NCBI GenBank assembly: GCA_012934845.2
Contig: WNNJ02002751.1
Span: forward strand, 124,001-188,000
DNA: 64,000 nucleotides
Reading direction: 5' to 3'
Origin: Pomphorhynchus laevis
Lineage: Eukaryota; Acanthocephala; Palaeacanthocephala; Echinorhynchida; Pomphorhynchidae
Shown: piece by piece, positions 43,101 to 51,768 of the stretch
How positions within the stretch are numbered: the first letter of the stretch is position 1
Layout of the letters: every line of letters starts with the position of its first letter
Program-made: the position numbers and the translations under genes
Notes under the pieces: model-generated
Database searches by the model: none
What the model saw: only the letters and a program-made list of their open reading frames with translations
Told to the model about the DNA's origin: nothing

Positions 43101-43490
43101 TCTCAGCCGTGTTGATCATATATCTCAAAATATTTTTCAATCTTTCCTGGCTTCCTACAATTAGCCATCGTCTCCAGTTTCGTTTAATTCTCCTGACTTA
43201 TCATGTACTGCATCGCAATTCCCCTTCATACTTGCATCTTCCATATCTAGATGAATATCGTCCTGCTTCTTTAATCACCTCATTCCCTGTTCCTATACAC
43301 TCCAAATTATTCGACAAATTACCGTCTCCGTTCTTTTCTTGTTGCTGATCCTCTTTCTCGGAATTCGCTTCCGTCGTAAATTCGCTTGACTTTCTTGTTC
43401 ATACTATTCAAAATTCGTCTGCGGAATTATTATTTTTATTAATTTGATCATTTTTATTATTAGTGGGCTTGTAAGCACGCCTTTAATAGT
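40190..43490 (+). mobile_element. LINE A' copy, near full length, broken
   Basis: The leader at 40197-40283 consists of four ~20-bp units (gatttttactgtcagttcc type), followed by the ctacgctcgaggattgagc motif shared with LINE A. ORF1 from 40397 has the finger FSTHDCSVWTTIACDNN and ADFLCGFCANKL in another frame; the ORF1 spacer runs to about 41100. Endonuclease pieces (FILGDF-like at 41390, LSDHFLVTL at 41590), linker 41754-42000, RT start 42200-42430, then a deletion to a SAIAWFSSYLSDRSF stretch, LNPEKSKIMWI near 42765, and the C-terminus to 43400. The hairpin start tgtaagcacgcc at 43470 is where it is cut. Many frameshifts. Confidence 0.8.
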
Positions 43491-43494
43491 GACA

Positions 43495-43735
43495 GATCAT
43501 TCGTGAGAAGTTGATACTCATTTCCAATCGTATTGCCCATGAGAAACATATAATGATTACTAAACGATGGATATCTCCATGGTTTGACTCTGAATTTAAA
43601 ACGCTTATAAGTAACCAGAATAGTCTTTACAGAATATACTTCTCCGACCCAAGTAAATGTAAATCGGAATGTATGATTCCCCTGCAATCATAAACAATTA
43701 CGTAGGACTATTGGTCTATTCTCATATTACTCAAA
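43495..43735 (+). mobile_element. LINE linker fragment
   Basis: A 60-codon frame reads TKRWISPWFDSEFKTLISN then QNSLYRIYFSDPSK, the segment between endonuclease and RT in B/F type LINEs (compare SPAWIDSNVRQLISSRNCLW in LINE B). No other part is attached. Confidence 0.55.
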
Positions 43736-43764
43736 GTAGATTTGCGACTACTCGAAACTTGTCC

Positions 43765-45545
43765 TGCCTCTGGCTAATGTTGTGACTTTTCCAGCACCGG
43801 AAGATGCAGTACATATGTTCCAACGCAACCAGGATGAAATCGTTTCTGCTACCTTTAGTTCCGTCTACTTCTCACTTCCTTTCAAAGTTGAAACTGACGC
43901 ATCCGATCAAGCAATAGGTGCTGTTTTGACTCAAGGAGGAAAACCTGTTGCTTTCTTTTCCCGATCGATAGGAAAGCAATCTTCCAATTTGGCTTCAATA
44001 GAGAAAGAGGCACTAGCTATTGTAGAGTCCATACGCTTTTGGAGGCATTATTTGTCGGGGAGAAATTTCATTGTTGTGACCGATAGCGCTCCGTTGCGTT
44101 CATCTTTAACCGCGTTCATAAGATCAAGATCAAGAATGAAAGGTTCAACGGTTGCGCCTTTAACTCTCTGAATTCAAGTTTGATATACAATACAGACCCG
44201 GAGGTTTTAATAAAGCGGCAGATTTCATCTCTCTAGACGTGTGCTTTTACACTAATGGCTTCTTCAATCTTTAGAAAACTATCGCACTTCTCGAAGAAAT
44301 CCATGATAATTTATGCCATCCAGGAGTCAGTCGGCTGTATCATTTTGTGCAGTCACACCAACTACCATACAGCTCCGAGGACGTGAGACATGTTGTTAGC
44401 CAATGCAAGGCATGTTCAATGTTAAAGTCTCGCTTCTTCAAGCCACCATATTCCTCGTTAATCAAAGCATCGAAGATATTCGAATGATTATCCATGGATT
44501 TAAAGGGTCCACTTTCTTCGAATACCAATCGCAAATATTTACTAACCGTGATCGACGAGTTTTCCAGATATCCTTTCGCATTTGCTTGGTCCGATATTTC
44601 TTCGGCAACTGTAATCAAATGTCTTAAAAGTCTCACATCAGTTTTCAGTCCTCCCGAGAATGTTCATACAGACCGTGGAATTCCATTTATCTCGAAAGAC
44701 CTCACCGACTATTTGACCAGAATCGGAACTTCGGTTAGTCACTCGTCACTAAAAAACCCAAAGAGGCAACGGCAAAATATAGCGCTATAATGGTATAATC
44801 TGGAATCCTATTAAAATACGCTATTACAATCTCAATCTGCCCATAGCCAATTGGAAAAGTGTGCTGACAGAGAGTTTGCAAGCAATTCGAGGACTTCTAT
44901 GTACATCAACTGGAGCCACTCCACACGATCGCATCTTCCAATTTAATCTCCGACTTATATTGAAGTATAACCTACCGGACTGGTTGGCGAGGTCTGGTCC
45001 ATTATACGTGCGAAACTTCAACCAGACTAACAAGTACAACGATCCGTTAGTACGCGCAACGTTGATCAACGCGGATCCACCTAACGCTCGGATTTTATAT
45101 CCATCTAGTCGAGAAGCCAACATAGCCACACGTAACCTGTCACGATGTCCAAATGCCGATTCAACTCTATCGAGCACCTACGACAGAACTTTAAACAATG
45201 ATGGTAACGCTGCAAGAACGGTGGAAAGTAACGTTAACTCTACTGCCAACGATCCAAAGGGACCCAATACAGACAGAACTGATAATCTGCTTATACATGC
45301 AAATCAAGTTTTTCCGGAAAGTGAGTTAACTGATATCTCGACTGGCCAAGATATACCATGTTCCCATGAAGATAAAGACGAACGAGGTGATGATGGGTAC
45401 AAAATGCCAAGAAGAGCAATAAGAACGCATGGCTACTTGAAAGACTATCACCGAGGATGAATGTTATATAAACTTGTTGTTACTTTACTAACTTGACATT
45501 ATTTTAGATTTGTGAATAAAAGTCTTTCTTATCGGTTTCTGTCCC
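43765..45545 (+). mobile_element. Ty3/Gypsy LTR retrotransposon pol fossil
   Basis: Parts in order: RNase H region (43782-44171, with ETDASDQAIGAVL and ASIEKEALAIVESIRFWRHY), integrase zinc-binding region and core (about 44280-44790, with KACSMLKS and TVIDEFSRYPFAFAW, and the HTDRG motif), and the integrase C-terminal region (44861-45460, with GATPHDRIF and LARSGPLYVRN). Protease, most of the RT, gag and a clear pair of LTRs are not seen. It is broken, with roughly three to five breaks, and looks moderately old. A fossil. Confidence 0.85.
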
Positions 45546-45547
45546 AG

Positions 45548-45715
45548 GTGATATTCACATTCTTGAAAACTACAGATACGTAAGCTTAACAGGTATTATG
45601 AGCAAAGTATTTGAGTGTATCATTTGTAAATACAGTGAGTTTTTTACAGCGAGCGAAGCTGATAAAAATCGTTTTTGTTGACGATCTCAAAGTTTAGAAA
45701 AAACGTTGAATCATA
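45548..45715 (+). mobile_element. LINE RT start fragment
   Basis: A frame reading DIHILENYRYVSLTGIMSK then VFECIICKYSEFFTASEADK is the beginning of a LINE RT (usual form NYRPVSLTSIMSKVFE). About 55 codons only, in AT-rich surroundings, abutting the tail of LINE B copy 2. Confidence 0.6.
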
Positions 45716-45852
45716 ATTAGACGTATATACATTGCAGTTAAATTTAAATGTTATTATTATTAGTATTACAAGTTATAGCCAAATGGCTGTTTCAACTGAT
45801 CACATAGGAAATAAAAAAGAAAAGAAAAGAAGAAAAAAAAAGTTAATAGCGG

Positions 45853-46215
45853 TTACATAATATTGTATACATTCGGAATGCCATGATCGTTAATCCACTG
45901 ACGAAGTTGAACTTTAAATTGAGATAAGTCCTTGGTACATGCTATTTCTCCTGGCAACGTGTTCCAGGCGTTTAATGCTCGATGTGAGAGCCTAGCCAAA
46001 CTCACTACTTTACCGTGGGGAAACTTAAATAGTTTCAACGGGTGGCCACGATGCGTCTGAGAACAAACTTTAACATAGCACGAGGGAAAACCATCTATCC
46101 CATTAACCATTCGCCATAATGCAACAAGGTCTAGGTAATATAGCCTCTGACCCAAAGATGGTATCTTTAGAAATTCAAGCCGCTCACGATATGAATATGA
46201 TCTATCCATACACAT
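45853..46215 (-). CDS. LINE B copy 2 ORF2, C-terminal part
   Basis: 120 codons almost identical to 7914-8276: RERLEFLKIPSLGQRLYYLD, LSHRALNAWNTLPGEI, LRQWINDHGIPNVYNIM. Separated from the RT frame only by the 14-nt deletion. Confidence 0.8.
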   Translation of the reverse strand: MCMDRSYSYRERLEFLKIPSLGQRLYYLDLVALWRMVNGIDGFPSCYVKVCSQTHRGHPLKLFKFPHGKVVSLARLSHRALNAWNTLPGEIACTKDLSQFKVQLRQWINDHGIPNVYNIM

Positions 46216-46225
46216 TCGAGAACCT

Positions 46226-47485
46226 CTACGAAGGATTGAACTCTTTCTTAGTGTATGGAAAAACTGCTTGCACGCAGTACTCTATATGCGGATGAACAAG
46301 AGCGCAGTAAAGCCGTTTGAAGACGTATGGATTAATACGATTAAATGCATTTTTGACGCAGTACATAGCTCGCAAAGCCTTGCTATAGGCAAACTCTGTA
46401 TTTGATCGGGATTTCAATGTCCTATGCACCATGACACCCAGATCCCTATACTCCATGACGACATTAAGAATTGAAGTTCCGAGGCGAAAACGACGGTCAT
46501 CGCAACGCCTTCCTAATTTCATGTGGCCGCATTTGTCAACATTGATCTTCATACCAGTAGCCTCACTCCATTGGTATATTTCATTAAGGTCTTCCTGCAG
46601 GGAAATGCCAAGCGGATCAATATCATCTACAGACCATATTTTGAGGTCGTCAGCAAAAGCAAGACAGGGACTCTGAATCCGCAGCAACAAATCGTTAAGG
46701 AACACAATAAACAGCAGAGGTCCTAGTACGGTACCCTGCGGAACACCACAGTAAACGCGTCTGGAAGTGGAAAGATGGGTGCCAACTCTCACCCTAAAGA
46801 AACGATTACGTAGGAAATCTTGAATCCAATTACACAACATTACAGGAATGCCGTAGTTAAATAGTAATGCTACCAAGCTCTCATGCGGCACCCGATCGAA
46901 TGCTCTTGAAAAGTCAATGAATACCACATTAATTGATTGGCCGCGACTGACCGCCTCAACCCACATTTCGCGTGAAGTCAATAAGTTTGTTAAGCAGGAA
47001 CGACCAGGGAGGAAACCGTGCTGAGAAGACGACATTATTCCGAGTTCCCTCAAGTGATGCCTGATCCGGGTGGCGATCAACTTTTCAAGCACTTTGCATA
47101 GAGAACTAGTCAGGCTGATTGGTCTATAGTCAGTACAAGCCGTTGCAATGGTTTTCTTTGGGATCGGAACTACGATGGCAGTTTTCCAGACTTCAGGAAC
47201 ACATCCACTGGTCAAACTGTTCTCAAAAATAGCAAGAAGGGAAGGAGCCAAATATCTAGATAAATTCTTCAAGAGAAACGGAGAAATGTCATCAGGGCCA
47301 GTAGAGCTAAATGGGTCAAGCTGATCAAGCTGACTTACAATCTCACTAATCATTACTGGAAGAAAACGCGAAGATTGCTTTAATGCTACACCATGCGAAG
47401 TGATAGAAGCTCTTTGTGAATTATTTGTCGGTATCGAAAAAGACGTAGCAAGGCATTCCACAATACCACTCTGAGAAGTTATCAT
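46226..47485 (-). CDS. LINE B copy 2 reverse transcriptase
   Basis: 419 codons with every RT motif: YRPISLTSSLCKVLEKL, HGFLPGRSCLTNLLT, VFIDFSRAFDRVPHE, GVPQGTVLGPLLFIVFLND, AFADDLKIWSVDD (FADD form of the catalytic pair) and EYRDLGVMVH. The Met start is internal; a single stop between this frame and the endonuclease frame at 47594-47596 divides the original ORF2. The last residues (KEFNPS) are altered by a 14-nt deletion. Confidence 0.88.
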   Translation of the reverse strand: MITSQSGIVECLATSFSIPTNNSQRASITSHGVALKQSSRFLPVMISEIVSQLDQLDPFSSTGPDDISPFLLKNLSRYLAPSLLAIFENSLTSGCVPEVWKTAIVVPIPKKTIATACTDYRPISLTSSLCKVLEKLIATRIRHHLRELGIMSSSQHGFLPGRSCLTNLLTSREMWVEAVSRGQSINVVFIDFSRAFDRVPHESLVALLFNYGIPVMLCNWIQDFLRNRFFRVRVGTHLSTSRRVYCGVPQGTVLGPLLFIVFLNDLLLRIQSPCLAFADDLKIWSVDDIDPLGISLQEDLNEIYQWSEATGMKINVDKCGHMKLGRRCDDRRFRLGTSILNVVMEYRDLGVMVHRTLKSRSNTEFAYSKALRAMYCVKNAFNRINPYVFKRLYCALVHPHIEYCVQAVFPYTKKEFNPS

Positions 47486-47596
47486 ACATCCCTCCGCATT
47501 AAGGACATACTTGATTTCTGTATTAAGGGTTCTGTTGCGACGAACATAGGCCCAGAATAGTTTTGGATTTCGTGTGACATTATTAGCGATAGACGA

Positions 47597-48784
47597 TTAG
47601 AATGCACATCGTTTTGTTGCTTTCACTCTAGTACAAAGATTTCGAACATATTTATATCTGGCAAAGAAACTAGAGTCAGAACGCTGAAGCTTCCATAAAC
47701 AATTTCTTGAACTTATTAGTTGTCTGACGTTGGAATCTATCCATGCAGGTGACTTAGCAGCATAAGAGGATTCGCGCATAGGGGCAAGAATATCAGATAA
47801 TTTATGTAGGTAATCAGTGATCATATTCAATGATAGCTTGTCCGTGTTCATAAAAGTACACGGGGATTGGTTGTAAACTCTCAAAACATCTCTTCTCACT
47901 TTCGACAAATGACGTTTGTAAGTTTTTGAACAAGGTGGACAGAATCTGGAATAAGGGACAGCCGTCAAGGAGAGCAAGCAGTGGTCACTACTTCCTAAAG
48001 GAGGGAGATGATCAACTTTGATTATGTCTCCTACATATCTGGAAAACACCAGATCAAGTACCGAATCCGATCTTGAAGTTAAGCAAGTTGGTTCTTGTAC
48101 ATGCTGAATCAGCATGAGTTCCTCAGCAAGGAACTCAGATATTTCCCTTTCCGTGGAACTACCATCAGAAAAGACATAGTCTGACCATCTAGATCGTGGA
48201 AGATTAAAATCGCCCAAAAGAATAAAGTGAGGGGAGGAACATACCGATTGTAAAATAAGTTTTAGTTGATCAGTGTCTGCAATTACTGACGGAGATCGAT
48301 ACACGACGCAAAAATTCATACTGGTCGCTGAGTGATCAATACAGAAGCATAGAGTCTCAAACGACCCACAAGGGTCACAAATATTCAACACCTCAGATAC
48401 GAGGAAATTTTCTCTGACATACGCGGCGACACCGCCACCTCGCCTACCTGATATCCTGTCGCTTCGTATAAGGCGAAATCCAGGAATGTTCACAGTGGTA
48501 TCGACAATATATTGATGCAACCAGGATTCAGCAACGCAGAAAATGTCATACGAATGAGAAAGCATGTGATACTTCAACTCCACTATTTGAGCAGGCAAAC
48601 TACGAAGATTAGAATACCCAATCGATAAATAGCGTGTGGGTTGTGGTAAGGGATTACTAGGAACGGTGAATAATTTGTTGAATGAAACTAAGTGTCCCAG
48701 ATCAGAATTGAAACTAACACTATTGAAGAGTTGCGATGAATGACTGTTGAAACTACCTTTTCCAGACGAACTAGCAAAATTCAA
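47597..48784 (-). CDS. LINE B copy 2 endonuclease and linker
   Basis: 395 codons. APE-type endonuclease complete: GYSNLRSLPAQIVELKYHM, FCVAESWLHQYIV, RRGGGVAAYVREN, VVYRSPSVIADT, LLGDFNLPRSRWSDY, LDLVFSRYVGD and SSDHCLLSL. The linker MITDYLHKLSDILAPMRES then PAWIDSNVRQLISSRN is the segment lost from copy 1. It ends at KATKRCAF because GAA became TAA relative to copy 1. Confidence 0.88.
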   Translation of the reverse strand: MNFASSSGKGSFNSHSSQLFNSVSFNSDLGHLVSFNKLFTVPSNPLPQPTRYLSIGYSNLRSLPAQIVELKYHMLSHSYDIFCVAESWLHQYIVDTTVNIPGFRLIRSDRISGRRGGGVAAYVRENFLVSEVLNICDPCGSFETLCFCIDHSATSMNFCVVYRSPSVIADTDQLKLILQSVCSSPHFILLGDFNLPRSRWSDYVFSDGSSTEREISEFLAEELMLIQHVQEPTCLTSRSDSVLDLVFSRYVGDIIKVDHLPPLGSSDHCLLSLTAVPYSRFCPPCSKTYKRHLSKVRRDVLRVYNQSPCTFMNTDKLSLNMITDYLHKLSDILAPMRESSYAAKSPAWIDSNVRQLISSRNCLWKLQRSDSSFFARYKYVRNLCTRVKATKRCAF

Positions 48785-48794
48785 ACTGGATACG

Positions 48795-50018
48795 CTAAGT
48801 GACGCTGTTGATCGTTATGGGATTCCAACGAACTACTTGGTGCCACCTGACAACCTGAAAATTTCGTATGCATAAGTTCGTTTCACCTTCAGATAGCCGG
48901 TTTCGTAATACTGTTTTTGCTTCTTTCAACTTTAAACAATCTTCAAGACTCAGATCCTTAAGAATACGATGTGGATAATCTTTAAGTCGAAAACCACGTT
49001 TGAGCAAAAGGTCTGCATGTTTTGCGGAAGATAATACAACTTTCAACAATCTTGGTTTCTCTACCACCTTTTTTCCAAGTCGAAACAACTTTGTAACCTT
49101 CAGAGTAGAAGCTAGCTTCTCATCACCTTCTAAGAGTAACTGACAGAACACAGTACGGAGGCTGGACACATCATCATTCATACGTGTTTGTGAGTTACTG
49201 GCCTTTGATTCAGCGATACCACTAAATAGGATATTGCAAGACATATCTGGATGCGAACGGTAGTTTGTAGAAGGAGCGTTATCCAAAGAAATGCTCTGAC
49301 CATTTGAAGGTAAATAATTTCCTGATTTATTCTTATTTTTGGCTTTCTGTTTTCTATCGATGGCCCCACTCGAATCGCTACCTCTGATTTCACCCAATTG
49401 ATGGTGTGTCGATCCAGCGTTTCGTGTAGGTTGCAATAGAGTGTTGCGCCATACCCTTCCTTTGTTTACAGCTGGTGTAGTTTGTTCAATATGAATGACC
49501 GATTTTTCTTTGTCCTGAAAGGATGACAGCATTTGAAGTTCGGCATTTGAAGTATTATCGTGCTGATGCGTAGATGACAGTGAAGGTAATTCAATCCTCG
49601 GTTCACATAGGTCAGGAGTTGAACTGTCATCTAATGGCAGCTTAACGACAGGATTAACGGTACAGGTGTTTATCGAAGTTTGATGGTCCGTGCTGTCTTG
49701 AGAGACACGAACGTCATTTAAGTTGATAGGTATCGATATATCACAACAATTCACATCACAAACCATATCTTGCACTAGTTTCATTTGGAGGGCCGAAATC
49801 ATTGTAGCAGAACAAAAGCCGCAATAAAAGTCCTTGTTCTTGAGTGACGACTCGGTATTTAAAGGAATGTCGACAATAGACCACACTTCACAGCCTTTAT
49901 TGCAGCATTCGACCTCTAGCCGCTTATACGCATTACGATGTTGCGTGATATGTATAGTGTTTGACGCTCTCTTTTGATCCGCATTATTTAACTTCACTGA
50001 TATCATCAGTGAAGACAC
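48795..50018 (-). CDS. LINE B ORF1 protein
   Basis: 407 codons. From residue ~16: KRASNTIHITQHRNAYKRLE, finger CCNKGCEVWSIVDIPL and KDFYCGFCSATMI, a long Ser/Thr/Asn-rich spacer, then the RRM-like part VTKLFRLGKKVVEKPRLLK, RGFRLKDYPHRILKDL and LCIRNFQVVRWHQVV. ORF1 proteins of this kind bind element RNA. The first ~15 residues here come from junction filler (a fold-back at 49992-50014); the natural start is MKKANSKRASNT, as at 50308. No internal stop. ORF2 follows in a different frame with slight overlap. Confidence 0.85.
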   Translation of the reverse strand: MSSLMISVKLNNADQKRASNTIHITQHRNAYKRLEVECCNKGCEVWSIVDIPLNTESSLKNKDFYCGFCSATMISALQMKLVQDMVCDVNCCDISIPINLNDVRVSQDSTDHQTSINTCTVNPVVKLPLDDSSTPDLCEPRIELPSLSSTHQHDNTSNAELQMLSSFQDKEKSVIHIEQTTPAVNKGRVWRNTLLQPTRNAGSTHHQLGEIRGSDSSGAIDRKQKAKNKNKSGNYLPSNGQSISLDNAPSTNYRSHPDMSCNILFSGIAESKASNSQTRMNDDVSSLRTVFCQLLLEGDEKLASTLKVTKLFRLGKKVVEKPRLLKVVLSSAKHADLLLKRGFRLKDYPHRILKDLSLEDCLKLKEAKTVLRNRLSEGETNLCIRNFQVVRWHQVVRWNPITINSVT

Positions 50019-50034
50019 ACATGAACACTGACAT
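49992..50034. repeat. Fold-back and filler at the LINE B 5' duplication
   Basis: cttcactgat, spacer atc, atcagtgaag (10-bp arms, 49992-50014). The ~34 bases atatcatcagtgaagacaca... (50001-50034) recur at 50761-50794 inside the element with 174-bp repeats. Confidence 0.8.
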
Positions 50035-50308
50035 TTAAGTTGATAGGTAACGATATATCACAACAATTCACATCACAAACCATATCTTGCACTAGTTTAA
50101 TTTGGAGGGCCGAAATCATTGTAGCAGAACAAAAGCCGCAATAAAAGTCCTTGTTCTTGAGTGACGACTCGGTATTTAAAGGAATGTCGACAATAGACCA
50201 CACTTCACAGCCTTTATTGCAGCATTCGACCTCTAGCCGCTTATACGCATTACGATGTTGCGTGATATGTATAGTGTTTGACGCTCTCTTCGAATTTGCT
50301 TTCTTCAT
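50020..50308 (-). repeat. Duplicated 5' end of LINE B ORF1
   Basis: Repeats 49730-50000 with few differences (MKKANSKRASNTIHITQHRN to CDISLPINLNV). It preserves the true ORF1 start. After INLNV it enters the filler segment. A tandem duplication of the LINE 5' end. Confidence 0.85.
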
Positions 50309-50438
50309 TGTGAAATTTGTATAAACTTAGCTAGTGATTTTGTATATTTGCATATGTAAGAGTTTCAATAACCAAGACTTATTTTATTTGTTTGTGTGTT
50401 TAGGTTGTTAAATATTTTTTGTTCTGTTAAATATTTTT

Positions 50439-51091
50439 ATGCCGCTTTACCGTGGACTCAAAGCGACATGAAGTCTTGATAACACCTTTAGACGTGGAAC
50501 TAAGTTATGTACCTTACTATCTCACATGACATATGTAGGGCGTTCCGTAGAGATAGGCATGTGTTCTACCCGATCTCGCTTACGATATCTAGACTTGATT
50601 GTGATGTATAACAAATGTGATTCACGAATAGAGTTATCGCACTGGTATTTGTCTAAATTCTGATAAATGTATTCACTTACAGTTGGGTAAGGATATAGTC
50701 ACTCTCTGTATATGTTTGGATCCTGTTTGGTCAAATTAGTTTCTTTCACATGTGATCTAGATATCATCAGTGAAGACACACATGAACACTGACAGTATAT
50801 GATCAAAAACAGACGCCTTCTGTATACACTGAAAAATTCGTTTTGTTTGTTGAATATAACGTCCTTCAACACGTTTTTCAATGCTTCGATAAGGCCTCTT
50901 ATATAATATGACATTCATGCCGCTTTACCGTGGACTCAAAGCGACATGAAGTATTGATAACACCTTTAGACGTGGAACTAAGTTATGTACCTTACTATCT
51001 CACATTACATATGTAGGGCGTTCCGTAGAGATAGGCATGTGTTCTACCCGATCTCGCTTACGATATCTAGACTTGATTGTGATGTATAACA
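50439..51091. mobile_element. Short element flanked by 175-bp direct repeats (TRIM-like)
   Basis: Copies 50439-50613 and 50917-51091 differ at about two positions. Their core starts tgccgctttacc and ends gtataaca (TG...CA). About 300 non-coding bases lie between them; tttt stands on both outer sides as a possible 4-bp duplication. This resembles a miniature LTR element, but no primer-binding site or purine tract was recognised. A simple local duplication remains possible. It appears young, with near-identical repeats. Confidence 0.45.
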
Positions 51092-51227
51092 TTTTCAATT
51101 GTTATGACGAATCTCTAATTAACGTGTAATTCTTGACAGACGCAGTTGTCAGTGTGGCCATAGTTGGTGTCTTAGAAACAAAGATCATAATAAATGCCCA
51201 AATGTTCACATACTGTTACAACCTTCT

Positions 51228-51372
51228 TTTTCTTGATAATAATCGTCCTGTTTATCATTCCTTGCGTTCCCGTAATTCGTTGATTTCTTTATTTTGTCAT
51301 GTACATTTTACTGTCGTTCAGATATTAATGTGAGGACAAAACATCCCTTGTGGCTAAAGCCAAGTGTTATAA
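51228..51372 (+). mobile_element. LINE A C-terminal scrap and a B-type tail
   Basis: FLDNNRPVYHSLRSRNSL (51228-51285) matches the LINE A C-terminus. About 60 bases later comes a B-type 3' end (catcccttgtggctaaagcc at 51341-51360, then ATAATAAA). Both are too short to place further. Confidence 0.55.
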
Positions 51373-51399
51373 TAAAAATGTATTAAATCTAATATTATA

Positions 51400-51768
51400 T
51401 GGTATTCATGAATGCTCATGCGAAAATATGTTTTTTATAAATGTAAATATGTCATATTTACGATATAAATTAAAAGTAGTTTTAATTGATGTTAATTTAA
51501 TGTTGATATCTATATATATACCTTTTTTATCATTAATATTGGTTTTATTAAGAATAAGGATACGTGGATAAATTTGTTCGTTTATTGAATAAAAATTATT
51601 AGATTTAAATATCCATATACTATCAATATATCGAAACACATATTTCATATATTAATAATGTTTAGATTTAGTTTTTACACAGTTATGAACAAATTCATAT
51701 TCTATAAAGCTTAAAAACAAGTCAGCAAACGTATATAACACATATTATATCTTTTTTAATATATCTTT
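51400..51768 (-). mobile_element. Penelope-like RT, catalytic part
   Basis: An 80-codon frame (51406-51648) with VFRYIDSIWIFKSNNF, LILNKTNINDKKGIYIDIN and FTFIKNIFSHEHS. It is close to 39.5-40.1 kb, but the catalytic pair is YIDS, so it is dead. Just upstream in its sense (51650-51725) is the FIEYEFVHNCVKTKS region, then a deletion joining it to the tandem array. Confidence 0.8.

Larger units (their letters stand above)
45745..50310 (-). mobile_element. LINE B copy 2, nearly complete
   Basis: The best-preserved LINE of the window. Minus strand, 5' at right: ORF1 start at 50308, a duplicated 5' segment (50020-50308 repeats 49730-50000), ORF1 48795-50018, ORF2 endonuclease and linker 47597-48784, RT 46226-47485, C-terminus 45853-46215, 3' hairpin agccatttggct near 45780 and a TAATAA tail at 45750. 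Compared with copy 1, ORF2 carries only one nonsense change (47594-47596) and one 14-nt deletion between tcaat repeats near 46228. Very high identity with copy 1 points to recent activity of the family. Confidence 0.9.

Noticed and set aside
50439-51091. Confident LTR retrotransposon call
   Set aside because: TG...CA borders are present, but no primer-binding site, purine tract or coding region was found, so it stays a candidate only.
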